8,470 nucleotides of DNA from an uncultured Eubacteriales bacterium (GCA_902803725.1 CADCRD010000045.1:1-8470), one strand, 5' to 3'; numbered from the stretch's first letter, positions 1 to 6,205 are shown. The notes: generated by a model not told the origin, from the sequence alone. Numbers and translations are program-made.

Positions 1-2
1 GG

Positions 3-1445
3 GAGATCACACGGGAACTGGATAATCTCATAAAGACTCCGGTCCACGGCGTGATGCCGCAGGCTCTGAAGGAATACGAAGAGGAATTTTTTGAAAAGAA
101 ATGTCAGGGTTCAAAAGAGAAAATAACCGAAGCAAAATCGATCATCCCGGGAGGAGTTCAGCACAATCTTGCTTTTAACTATCCCTTCCCGATCGTGATG
201 ACCAAAGCCGAAGGAGCAAAACTCTATGATATCGACGGCAACGAATATTATGATCTGCTGCAGGCGGGCGGTCCGACGGTACTGGGCAGCAATCCGCCTC
301 AGGTCAGAGATAAAGTAATAGAATTGCTGAATGACTGCGGACCATCAACGGGTCTTTTTCATGAGTATGAATACAAATTGGCAAAGAAGATCTCTGATCT
401 GGTTCCGTCTGTTGAGATGTTCAGAATGCTGGGATCCGGTACGGAAGCGTGCATGTGCGCTGCGAGAGTGGCCAGGCTGAAGACAGGCAATAAAAACATA
501 TTGAAAATGGGCGGAGCTTATCACGGGTGGTCGGATCAGCTGGCTTATGGGATAAGGATCCCGGGCACTAAAGGTCTTCAGTCACGCGGGATCCCCAAAT
601 ATGTCTTCGGGCATACGGACGAGTTTTTCCCCGGCGATCTGGAGGATCTGGAAAAAAAGCTGAAAAAGAACAAGCTTCGCGGCGGTACGGCTGCAGTTTA
701 CATTGAACCAGTAGGACCTGAGAGCGGAACCAGGCCGGTGACAAAAGAATTTATCAGAGGAACCGAAGAACTGGCGCATAAATATGGCGCACTGCTGATA
801 TTTGATGAAGTGGTCACGGGATTCAGGATCGGGACCGGCGGGGCTCAGAGTTACTTTGGAGTTGATCCGGATCTGACGATTTTCGGCAAGGTCATTGCAG
901 GCGGCTATCCGGGTGCAGGCGGCATCGGCGGCCACAGAGACTGCATGCAGCATTTGGGCGCGGGTCTGGATTCCTCAGGAAAGAAAATCAAGAAGGCGCT
1001 TTGCGGAGGGACGATGGCTGCAACACCGATATCGTGCTGTGCGGGATATTATATGATCGAAGAAATCGAAAAGCAAAATGCATGTGAAAAGGCCGGACGC
1101 ATGGCTGATCGTTTGGTCGAAGGCATTAGAAAATCCGTGAAAAAGTACCGGCTGCCTTTCGTTGTATTCAATCAGGGTTCTATATGTCATGTGGATACAG
1201 TCGGCACAATGCACTTTGCAATTGACTGGTCAAAGCCATGGAAACTTCCGCATATTCTCAAGGAGACAGACGTCAGAAGGAAGGAAATGGAGCATATGGG
1301 CGCTGCTTATATGGCAGAAGGGCTGGTCACGCTGGCCGGTTCAAGACTCTATACCAGTGCGGCTTATGATGAGACGATGATCGATGATGTCATTGAAAGA
1401 TTTGATCGCGTATTTTCAAAATGCGGAAAACTGAACACGAAATAG
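3..1445 (+). CDS. Class III PLP-dependent aminotransferase (5' end outside window)
   Basis: Fold-type I PLP enzyme of the class III group (glutamate-1-semialdehyde aminomutase / omega-aminotransferase relatives), expected to move an amino group between an amine or amino acid and a carbonyl acceptor in the cytosol. Numbering from GTG 51, visible motifs are the IPGGV entry (32-36), the phosphate-binding GSGTEA (128-133), AYHGW (156-160), the LLIFDEVVTGFR strand with the Asp that contacts the PLP ring nitrogen (D252), the Schiff-base Lys K280 in FGKVIAGGYPG, and GGT (319-321). All catalytic positions are present. The frame stays open from base 3 to GTG 51, the other two forward frames are stopped there, and no Shine-Dalgarno precedes GTG 51 or ATG 54, so the gene most likely starts left of the window; 480 codons are visible. 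The aldolase follows after 29 bases, suggesting co-transcription. Aminotransferase versus aminomutase and the substrate cannot be decided; the family call is secure. Confidence 0.9.
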   Translation, partial: EITRELDNLIKTPVHGVMPQALKEYEEEFFEKKCQGSKEKITEAKSIIPGGVQHNLAFNYPFPIVMTKAEGAKLYDIDGNEYYDLLQAGGPTVLGSNPPQVRDKVIELLNDCGPSTGLFHEYEYKLAKKISDLVPSVEMFRMLGSGTEACMCAARVARLKTGNKNILKMGGAYHGWSDQLAYGIRIPGTKGLQSRGIPKYVFGHTDEFFPGDLEDLEKKLKKNKLRGGTAAVYIEPVGPESGTRPVTKEFIRGTEELAHKYGALLIFDEVVTGFRIGTGGAQSYFGVDPDLTIFGKVIAGGYPGAGGIGGHRDCMQHLGAGLDSSGKKIKKALCGGTMAATPISCCAGYYMIEEIEKQNACEKAGRMADRLVEGIRKSVKKYRLPFVVFNQGSICHVDTVGTMHFAIDWSKPWKLPHILKETDVRRKEMEHMGAAYMAEGLVTLAGSRLYTSAAYDETMIDDVIERFDRVFSKCGKLNTK

Positions 1446-1461
1446 GTATCATTAACAAACC

Positions 1462-1467
1462 GGAAAG
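1462..1467 (+). promoter_or_regulatory. Ribosome binding site setting the aldolase start
   Basis: GGAAAG lies 7 bases before ATG 1475. The in-frame ATG at 1421 would overlap the aminotransferase by 25 bases, has no Shine-Dalgarno, and adds 18 residues before the conserved domain, so 1475 is preferred. Confidence 0.55.
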
Positions 1468-1474
1468 AAAAAAG

Positions 1475-2518
1475 ATGGATGACAATTTGAAAAAAAGAGC
1501 TGAGGAAATAATTGCAGTTTGCGCAAAGATGCAGGAAGAACAGCTTATTGCCAGAACCTGGGGAAATGTAAGCGCACGCATTTCGGAAAACAGTTTTCTC
1601 ATAACACCCAGCGGCATGAGCTATGACGACATGACTTTGGATGACCTCGTTCTCGTGACTGTCAACAGTGCACATAAAACGAAAACTGATTCCAAAGCGG
1701 ACAGCAGCATTAAAAAACCTTCCAGCGAAAAGGGGATGCATGCGGAGATCTACGGGCAGAGACCGGAATGCCGGTTTATTATCCATACACATCAGACTAA
1801 TGCTTCGGCGCTCAGCATACTTGGTGAGGATCTTGTTCTTAAAGATTACATGCAGGAAGAATATACCGGCATTCTTGGAAGTGTTATTCCCTGCGCGAGG
1901 TATGGACTGTCTTCGACGAAAAGGCTGGCAAAGAATGTCGCATCTGCTGCAAAAAGAAATCCGGACAGCAAAGCAGTGCTTATGAGATATCATGGTGCTG
2001 TTCTTATGGGACATGACGCAGAGGAAGCCATGCGGGCTGCGATCGCACTGGAAGATGTATGTGAGAACATTTACAGGATAAGATGCGGCGAGCAGGCTTA
2101 CACAAGGGAAGATGATACGGCAGAAATCGAATCGGGCGGGGCTGAGCAAAACGGCCGGGTCATATTGATACATACACCATTTGTAATGGAAATGTGCAGA
2201 CGTGGAAAGACCTTGTACCCTTATCTGGATGACATGGCTCAGATCGGCGGAACGAAGATCAGTTGTATCGATGATATGAACGAAAAGGATTTAAGGCATT
2301 CACTGAAAAAGAACAATGCTGTTCTGGTCAGAAATACAGGTGCCTTTTGTGCGGCGGACAGCCCCGATGAAGCCCGCGCTGTAGCAACAGTTCTGGAAAA
2401 GAACTGTAAGGCAGCGAATCTCGGGCTGAAAAAAGCTGTTCCTCCGGTCCCGAAACTGTCGGCAAAGCTGGAGCGAACTGTTTATTTGAAAAAATATTCA
2501 CGATTAAAAAACAAATGA
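1475..2518 (+). CDS. Class II aldolase/adducin family protein with extra C-terminal half-domain
   Basis: Zinc-dependent enzyme of the L-fuculose-phosphate aldolase / L-ribulose-5-phosphate 4-epimerase family, which cleaves or epimerises phosphorylated sugars. In the 347-residue product the N-terminal domain (about 1-205) shows the substrate-phosphate loops GNVS (30-33) and ITPSG (43-47), the PSSEKGMH loop with the catalytic-type Glu E85, and the metal ligands H104 and H106 (HTH) and H173 (YHG). Usual family members are near 210-230 residues. Here about 140 more follow: residues 233-310 repeat the second half of the first domain, with HTP in place of HTH and NTG in place of YHG, so the extra half cannot bind zinc in the same way. 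The gene lies between the aminotransferase (29-base gap) and the TetR regulator (91 bases). With the FGGY kinase downstream, the likely role is cleaving or epimerising the kinase product. Substrate unknown; family call firm. Confidence 0.88.
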   Translation: MDDNLKKRAEEIIAVCAKMQEEQLIARTWGNVSARISENSFLITPSGMSYDDMTLDDLVLVTVNSAHKTKTDSKADSSIKKPSSEKGMHAEIYGQRPECRFIIHTHQTNASALSILGEDLVLKDYMQEEYTGILGSVIPCARYGLSSTKRLAKNVASAAKRNPDSKAVLMRYHGAVLMGHDAEEAMRAAIALEDVCENIYRIRCGEQAYTREDDTAEIESGGAEQNGRVILIHTPFVMEMCRRGKTLYPYLDDMAQIGGTKISCIDDMNEKDLRHSLKKNNAVLVRNTGAFCAADSPDEARAVATVLEKNCKAANLGLKKAVPPVPKLSAKLERTVYLKKYSRLKNK

Positions 2519-2556
2519 TCATGACAAAGATGCATATTGTGTGCGGAAAAATCCAA

Positions 2557-2566
2557 ATCACGTGAT
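2557..2566 (+). promoter_or_regulatory. Palindromic possible operator ahead of the TetR gene
   Basis: ATCACGTGAT is a perfect 10-base palindrome in the 91-base gap between the aldolase and the TetR-family gene, 43 bases ahead of the chosen start codon. TetR proteins bind palindromes as dimers and often control their own gene, so the placement fits an autoregulatory site. It is shorter than many TetR operators and chance is possible. No good -35/-10 pair was found beside it. Confidence 0.3.
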
Positions 2567-2596
2567 CATCTCAAAAGACAGGACAAATAACAGAGA

Positions 2597-2603
2597 AAAG
2601 GAG
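2597..2603 (+). promoter_or_regulatory. Ribosome binding site setting the TetR start
   Basis: AAAGGAG ends 6 bases before ATG 2610. It rules out the upstream in-frame GTG at 2541, which has no such site. An out-of-frame ATG at 2605 reaches a stop after a few codons. Confidence 0.7.
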
Positions 2604-2609
2604 AATGCG

Positions 2610-3365
2610 ATGCTTAGACCTCTTACAGATGAACAGATCAACACAATGATGGATGTGGCAACACAGGCTTTTGCCGATCACGGTTTTGTGGGTGCGAATG
2701 TCAACAAGATCGCCAGAAATGCAGGAGTCAGCATTGGTGTTTTATATAAGTATTTCGAAACTAAGGAAGGATTATTCATCACTTGTGTGAAGAGATGTCT
2801 TGAGTTTCTCGATGAAGTCTTTGAGAGGACTTTTTCAATAGCTAAGACGCATCAGACGAAAAACGGCAGTGTGAATGACGGATCAAATACCGGAAATGTA
2901 GTTCATCAGGAGTTTATTTCCAAAGATGAATTGATGGCTCTTATTTCAAATCTGATCAGAGAAGATCAGATCGCAGCAAAAAATCATCCGGAGTATTTTC
3001 GGCTGTATCATCAGATCACTGTATCCAAAGGCCCGTATCCTGAAGGTATAGCAAAGATGATAGAAGAAGATGCTGCAAATCTCTATTGTTCATTTATGGC
3101 TTTGGCGAAAAAGACAGCAGGGACCAGGCAGGACATGGAACCGGCAATGTTTGCCTTCTTCTTTGATAATCTGATGATGATGCTCCATTTTGCATACACA
3201 TGTGATTATTATGATAAGAGATTCAAGATCTATTGCAATAATGCCTGCCTTGATAATGCCTCCCCTGAGGCTGATCCTTCGCAAAGTATTGCTGACAATG
3301 ACGATTATATACATGAGCAGATGATGAAGTTCATTGAAGGTGCATTGTTCTATAAAGAAGTATGA
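2610..3365 (+). CDS. TetR/AcrR family transcriptional regulator
   Basis: DNA-binding regulator of the TetR/AcrR family, usually a dimeric ligand-released repressor. The N-terminal helix-turn-helix domain spans residues 9-56: an ATQAFADHGF helix, then VNKIARNAGVSIGVLYKYF, with the family-typical GVLYKYFETKEGLF end. The C-terminal ligand domain (about 57-251) is all-helical in character and shows no enzyme motif. At 251 residues it is longer than the usual 190-220. The excess lies in a polar Asn/Ser/Gly-rich stretch (about 79-100) and an acidic, Ser-rich stretch near 215-230, both probably loops. ATG 2610 is chosen because AAAGGAG sits 6 bases upstream and the conserved domain starts directly after it. 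The gene lies between the aldolase and the kinase in the same direction, so it probably senses the substrate or an intermediate of this pathway. Ligand unknown. Confidence 0.88.
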   Translation: MLRPLTDEQINTMMDVATQAFADHGFVGANVNKIARNAGVSIGVLYKYFETKEGLFITCVKRCLEFLDEVFERTFSIAKTHQTKNGSVNDGSNTGNVVHQEFISKDELMALISNLIREDQIAAKNHPEYFRLYHQITVSKGPYPEGIAKMIEEDAANLYCSFMALAKKTAGTRQDMEPAMFAFFFDNLMMMLHFAYTCDYYDKRFKIYCNNACLDNASPEADPSQSIADNDDYIHEQMMKFIEGALFYKEV

Positions 3366-3387
3366 TTTTTGTTTGTTAAATCAAGCA

Positions 3388-3393
3388 TATAAT
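3388..3393 (+). promoter_or_regulatory. Possible -10 element before the FGGY kinase
   Basis: A perfect TATAAT lies in the 69-base gap between the TetR-family gene and the kinase, 41 bases before the kinase start. There is no matching -35: the best-spaced hexamer is T-rich only. It could be an internal promoter letting the kinase be expressed apart from the upstream genes, or chance in AT-rich DNA. Confidence 0.3.
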
Positions 3394-3434
3394 AAGCAGG
3401 TGCTTTGAAAGCGGCAAAATGAAAGGAATGTGAA

Positions 3435-5048
3435 ATGGCTTACATACTGGCTTATGATATTGGAACAACGGGTGTTAAAACCTGTCTGTTCGAAATAGTG
3501 ACGGGAAATGCGACCGCAGAAAGTAAGATCAGGATGATGGCTGATGCTTCGGCAGACTATGGACTGTATACGTTTGATGACGGCGGTGCTGAGCAGCATG
3601 CAGATGAATGGTGGGATGCTATGAAGATCAGCACACGCGTGCTGCTGGAAAAAACGGATGTGGATATAGATGGCATTTCGTTCTGTTCTCAGATGCAGGG
3701 GCTGGTATTGGTCGATGAGAATGGAGTGCCGGTTCGGCATCCCATGAGTTATATGGATCAGCGGGCAGGCGCTGAAATGCGCAGCGGTATAGGCGGCGGG
3801 CTGAAGATCGCCGGGATGAATGTGCACAAACTGCTGAAATCTCTGAAAATAACAGGAGCTGTTTCGGGAAGCGTCAAGGATCCTATGTGGAAATATCTTT
3901 GGGTAAAGACCCACGAGCCCGAAAATTTCAAAAGAGTAAGATGGTGGCTGGATGTTAAGGAATATCTTATAAGCAGAATGACAGGCAATTTTGTGATGAC
4001 GCGCGACAGTGCTTTCGCTACGTTGATGTTCGATTCACGTGACGGAAAAGAGTGCTGGAGCAGTGAATTATGCAGGATGTTTGGCGTTGAGGAAAGACAT
4101 TTGCCGAAAATCATAAAAACCCATGAACAGGCGGGATTCCTCAGGGAGCAACAGGCTGGTGAGCTTGGCCTTAAGGCCGGGATACCGGTATTCGGCGGCG
4201 GAGGGGATGCTTCCCTTCTGGGAGTCGGTTCGGGCTGTACACATACCGGAGATACACATATTTACTGGGGGACCAGCGGATGGGTATCTACGATCACTGA
4301 CAAAAGGGTAGTGGATACAAATACGATGATCGCTTCGATAGTCGGAGCACAGCCCGGAAAGTTTAATTATTTTGCTGAAATGGAAACTGCAGGGAAGTGT
4401 CTTGAGTGGGTAAAGGATCACCTTGCCATTGATGAGATAGGCATATATCTCGAAAAGAAAGATGTTACGCAGAATCGGAATGGTGTTGGAAAAGTATATA
4501 AAACACTGTACGAGTATCTGACTGATGTAATAGATTCTGCGCAGTCAGGCTCCGGCGGGGTGATTTTCACGCCATGGCTGCATGGCAACAGGTGTCCGTT
4601 CGAGGATCCGAATGCGGCAGGCATGTTCTTTAACATCAGGCTGGAAACAGGTAAAACGGAGATGATCCGTGCCGTTGTCGAAGGTGTTTGTTATCATTTG
4701 AGATGGATGCTGGAATGTGAAGATAAGAAAGTTAATACATCGGAAACGATACGCTTTTGCGGCGGCGGTGCGCTGAGTCCTGCAACGTCGCAGATACTTG
4801 CAGATATAACCGGACGCAGGATCGAGACTGTGCCTGAACCGCAGAATGCGGGATCGGTCGGTGCAGCTATAACTGCTGCAGTCGGACTGGGTGAGGCAGG
4901 CAGTATCGAGGAATTATCCGAAATGGTAAAACCTGATCAGGTGTTCGAGCCCCGTAATGAATATCGCGAATTGCACGACAGAAATTTTGATACATTCAAA
5001 AAGCTTTATGTTTCGAATAAAAAGAACTATGCCGCATTGAATGGTTAA
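3435..5048 (+). CDS. FGGY-family carbohydrate kinase (xylulokinase-like)
   Basis: Cytosolic ATP-dependent kinase that phosphorylates a sugar or polyol, of the FGGY family (xylulokinase, ribulokinase, glycerol kinase). The 537-residue product shows the N-terminal phosphate loop DIGTTGVK (8-15), a substrate-side SQMQG (85-89), MDQRA (107-111), GGGGDA with the catalytic-base Asp D258, the ATP-side GTSGW (279-283), and the C-terminal FGGY signature starting GGGALSP (443-449). FGGY_N covers roughly 3-245 and FGGY_C roughly 255-485. It is somewhat longer than E. coli XylB (484). AAAGGAA sits 6 bases before ATG 3435. Where xylulokinases carry QMHG this protein has QMQG, replacing a substrate-contact His with Gln88, so D-xylulose should not be assumed. 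The neighbouring class II aldolase is the natural next enzyme. General database labels would probably say xylulokinase; I leave the symbol empty. Confidence 0.9.
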   Translation: MAYILAYDIGTTGVKTCLFEIVTGNATAESKIRMMADASADYGLYTFDDGGAEQHADEWWDAMKISTRVLLEKTDVDIDGISFCSQMQGLVLVDENGVPVRHPMSYMDQRAGAEMRSGIGGGLKIAGMNVHKLLKSLKITGAVSGSVKDPMWKYLWVKTHEPENFKRVRWWLDVKEYLISRMTGNFVMTRDSAFATLMFDSRDGKECWSSELCRMFGVEERHLPKIIKTHEQAGFLREQQAGELGLKAGIPVFGGGGDASLLGVGSGCTHTGDTHIYWGTSGWVSTITDKRVVDTNTMIASIVGAQPGKFNYFAEMETAGKCLEWVKDHLAIDEIGIYLEKKDVTQNRNGVGKVYKTLYEYLTDVIDSAQSGSGGVIFTPWLHGNRCPFEDPNAAGMFFNIRLETGKTEMIRAVVEGVCYHLRWMLECEDKKVNTSETIRFCGGGALSPATSQILADITGRRIETVPEPQNAGSVGAAITAAVGLGEAGSIEELSEMVKPDQVFEPRNEYRELHDRNFDTFKKLYVSNKKNYAALNG

Positions 5049-5096
5049 ATTGAATGAATACCATATGATTGCAAAATATAGGAACAGAGGTGAATC

Positions 5097-5561
5097 ATGG
5101 CAGATGATCTAAACAGAAAGAAAAAGAAAGAAGCACTGCGCGCACTGAAATTCGTGCTGTTTTCAGCATCCGCAGGTGTGATAGAAATAGCAGTGTTCAC
5201 CCTGATGGAAAGGCTGACAGATTTTCCGTACTGGCCATGTTATCTGCTGGCTCTGATATGTTCTGTTTTGTGGAACTTTACCTTTAACAGGCACTTCACT
5301 TTCCAGTCGGCAACTAATGTGCCGGTGGCCATGGCAAAGGTGGCTGCTTACTATTGCGTATTCACTCCTGTCACTACTATTGGAGGTAACTATCTTGCGG
5401 AGACTCTGGGATGGAACGATTATCTGGTCACGGGATTGAACATGGCGCTTAACCTGTCAACAGAGTTTCTGTATCAGAGATTTGTGGTTTACGGCAAATC
5501 ACTGGATACGAACAAACGCGCTCAAAAGCACGCGGATGCTGAAAAAACAGTGAACAGGTGA
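5097..5561 (+). CDS. GtrA-like family small membrane protein
   Basis: A 154-residue integral membrane protein matching the GtrA-like family. Four hydrophobic segments are visible at about 17-38, 45-63, 78-101 and 108-131. The family-typical Asn/Arg-rich stretch WNFTFNRHFTF (59-69) follows segment 2, and FLYQRFVVY (124-132) closes segment 4. The N-terminus is highly basic (RKKKK, 7-11) and the C-terminal tail is hydrophilic. Characterised GtrA proteins are thought to flip undecaprenyl-phosphate-linked sugars during surface glycan modification, but many members have no known role. AGAGGTG (5086-5092) lies 4 bases before ATG 5097. It is 48 bases after the kinase with no terminator between, so it is probably the last gene of the cluster. 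No glycosyltransferase partner is visible, so a flippase role is only a family-level suggestion. Confidence 0.82.
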   Translation: MADDLNRKKKKEALRALKFVLFSASAGVIEIAVFTLMERLTDFPYWPCYLLALICSVLWNFTFNRHFTFQSATNVPVAMAKVAAYYCVFTPVTTIGGNYLAETLGWNDYLVTGLNMALNLSTEFLYQRFVVYGKSLDTNKRAQKHADAEKTVNR

Positions 5562-5695
5562 ATTAATGCATAAGCAACTTGAAAACAGAAGGAATGAATG
5601 AAATAAAGTCTTTCGAAATGTGTTAAAACAAGCAGCTAGAACAATAGTTCTTTATAGTGGTTATATGGATATACAGTGTTCTGTATAATGTGCTT

Positions 5696-5768
5696 TAAGT
5701 TGTGCTTATTATAATTTCAGAAGAAAAGAGGGAAGTTTTTCTATATATGAAAAACTTCCCCATTTTTT
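5696..5768 (+). ncRNA. Candidate small RNA, copy A
   Basis: Possible transcript of about 73 bases, running from just after a perfect TATAAT (5684-5689) to the T6 tail of the hairpin at 5730-5760. The -35 region is weak (TTATAT at 17-base spacing). The only reading frame in it is 8 codons long (ATG 5688), so it is not coding. It belongs to no RNA family I recognise. It may instead be just the trailer and terminator of the upstream operon; the repeated arrangement in copy B is the main reason to consider a separate RNA. Confidence 0.25.
5730..5768 (+). terminator. Rho-independent terminator (hairpin A)
   Basis: A perfect 12-base-pair stem, GGGAAGTTTTTC (5730-5741) with GAAAAACTTCCC (5749-5760), closes a 7-base TATATAT loop. 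It is followed by CA and six T residues (5763-5768). It lies 168 bases after the GtrA-like stop codon, so it either ends the five-gene cluster with a long trailer or ends a separate small RNA. Confidence 0.8.
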
Positions 5769-5878
5769 GCCTAATTATTTACTTAAAATGGAATTTTATG
5801 GTGTTGAGCTTATACACGTTCTGAAACGGAGTTCTTTATAGTGTTTTGCTTACACAAATAATTCTGTATGATACATTG

Positions 5879-5953
5879 CGGCATTTTTTTATAACAATTT
5901 TAGCCAATAAAATCGGGCAGTTTTATTATATATGAAAAACCAGCCCGATTTAT
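5879..5953 (+). ncRNA. Candidate small RNA, copy B
   Basis: Second copy of the same layout: a -10-like TATGAT (5867-5872), about 40 AT-rich bases, then a hairpin. The distance from the -10 element to the hairpin apex is within about 2 bases of that in copy A. The hairpin has a weaker tail (TTTAT) than copy A. No reading frame of note. It may be a degenerate copy, a functional RNA processed differently, or the distal part of one transcript. Confidence 0.22.
5910..5951 (+). other. Hairpin B, conserved loop with altered stem
   Basis: Arms 5910-5918 and 5943-5951 pair over 9 bases (AAATCGGGC with GCCCGATTT). An A·A mismatch and a bulge follow, then TTTT pairs with AAAA around a loop containing TATATATG. 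Compared with hairpin A, an A-T pair (5733/5757) is replaced by C-G (5918/5943), so pairing is kept while bases change. As a + strand terminator it is weak. On the - strand the stem is followed by TTTATT, but no - strand gene needs it. Confidence 0.5.
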
Positions 5954-6048
5954 CAGACACCTCTGCAATCTTTTTGTGTAATGTGGTTATGGCAACATGA
6001 TTGCTTGTCTCTTTGTTTTAAACTATGTTTACAGGTCTCAACCGGGAC

Positions 6049-6067
6049 ATGCATGACATAAATGCAT
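6049..6067. promoter_or_regulatory. Paired ATGCAT half-sites over the hcp -35 region
   Basis: ATGCAT occurs at 6049-6054 and 6062-6067, with starts 13 bases apart. Each is itself palindromic, and each is followed by GAC (directly, or after AT). The pair straddles the -35 hexamer of the best hcp promoter candidate, a position suited to a repressor or redox/NO-responsive factor. I do not recognise it as a defined NsrR, FNR or HcpR site. Confidence 0.25.
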
Positions 6068-6080
6068 ATGACCGAATAAT
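6053..6080 (+). promoter_or_regulatory. Candidate sigma-70-type promoter of hcp
   Basis: ATGACA (6053-6058, 5 of 6 to consensus), a 16-base spacer, and AATAAT (6075-6080, 5 of 6). Transcription would start near 6087, giving a leader of about 119 bases ahead of hcp. Confidence 0.4.
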
Positions 6081-6113
6081 GAAATCTGAATGTCAATAAC
6101 CATTAATGGGGGA

Positions 6114-6185
6114 CCGGGTCACTAAAACAGCGAACAATTGAGCGATCTGTTCATTTGAGAAAAAAGGCGAGAAGATCTGACCCGG
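6114..6185 (+). promoter_or_regulatory. Possible structured 5' leader of hcp
   Basis: CCGGGTCA (6114-6121) pairs perfectly with TGACCCGG (6178-6185), closing a 56-base interior. Inside, GAACA (6132-6136) can pair with TGTTC (6148-6152). The closing arm ends only 5 bases before the Shine-Dalgarno at 6191, so folding could affect translation start. It matches no riboswitch class that I know, and an 8-base-pair long-range helix may be coincidence. Confidence 0.25.
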
Positions 6186-6190
6186 GAAAC

Positions 6191-6197
6191 AAGGAGG
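6191..6197 (+). promoter_or_regulatory. Ribosome binding site setting the hcp start
   Basis: AAGGAGG, a full consensus site, ends 8 bases before ATG 6206. This decides against the upstream in-frame TTG at 6155, which would put the ribosome binding site inside the gene. Confidence 0.85.
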
Positions 6198-6205
6198 TAA
6201 TCAAA

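Larger units (their letters stand above)
5646..5953 (+). repeat. Two diverged tandem copies of a hairpin-bearing intergenic unit
   Basis: Two units match in the same order at nearly constant offset. AGTTCTTTATAGTG occurs identically at 5646-5659 and 5830-5843 (offset 184). TTCTGTAT follows at 5679 and 5862 (183). TTATTATAATTTCAG at 5706 matches TTATAACAATTTTAG at 5889 (12 of 15 bases, offset 183). TATATATGAAAAAC at 5742 and 5927 (185) forms the loop and right-arm start of a hairpin in each. Sequence between these blocks has drifted. This indicates an old tandem duplication rather than chance. Function unknown; no protein is encoded. Confidence 0.6.
5954..6113. other. Non-coding stretch upstream of hcp
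   Basis: No gene on either strand. It contains two possible promoters for hcp. TTGCTT (6001-6006) with TATGTT (6024-6029) at 17-base spacing is the weaker. The stronger one is at 6053-6080. No tRNA, CRISPR or known riboswitch signature was seen. Confidence 0.5.

Noticed and set aside
582..953. - strand open frame of 123 codons
   Set aside because: Antisense to the core of the class III aminotransferase, including the PLP Lys motif; no recognisable domain.
1421..1474. ATG start extending the aldolase by 18 residues
   Set aside because: No ribosome binding site, overlap with the upstream gene, and the extra residues fall outside the conserved domain.
1364..2173. Long - strand open frame (269 codons) opposite the aminotransferase end and aldolase
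   Set aside because: It lies fully antisense to two genes with clear motifs, and its product is Cys/Phe/Ser-rich with no family features.
3381..4421. Three overlapping - strand open frames opposite the FGGY kinase
   Set aside because: They overlap one another and cover conserved kinase motifs on the + strand; their compositions look non-coding.
5688..5714. Eight-codon reading frame within candidate RNA copy A
   Set aside because: No ribosome binding site and no counterpart in copy B.
5562..6113. CRISPR array or insertion-sequence ends in the repeat-bearing intergenic region
   Set aside because: There are only two diverged copies, no uniform short repeats with spacers, no terminal inverted repeats with target duplications and no transposase frame.
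6155..6205. TTG start extending hcp by 17 residues
   Set aside because: The extension would contain the full AAGGAGG ribosome binding site, and Hcp proteins begin close to the first Cys pair, which fits ATG 6206.
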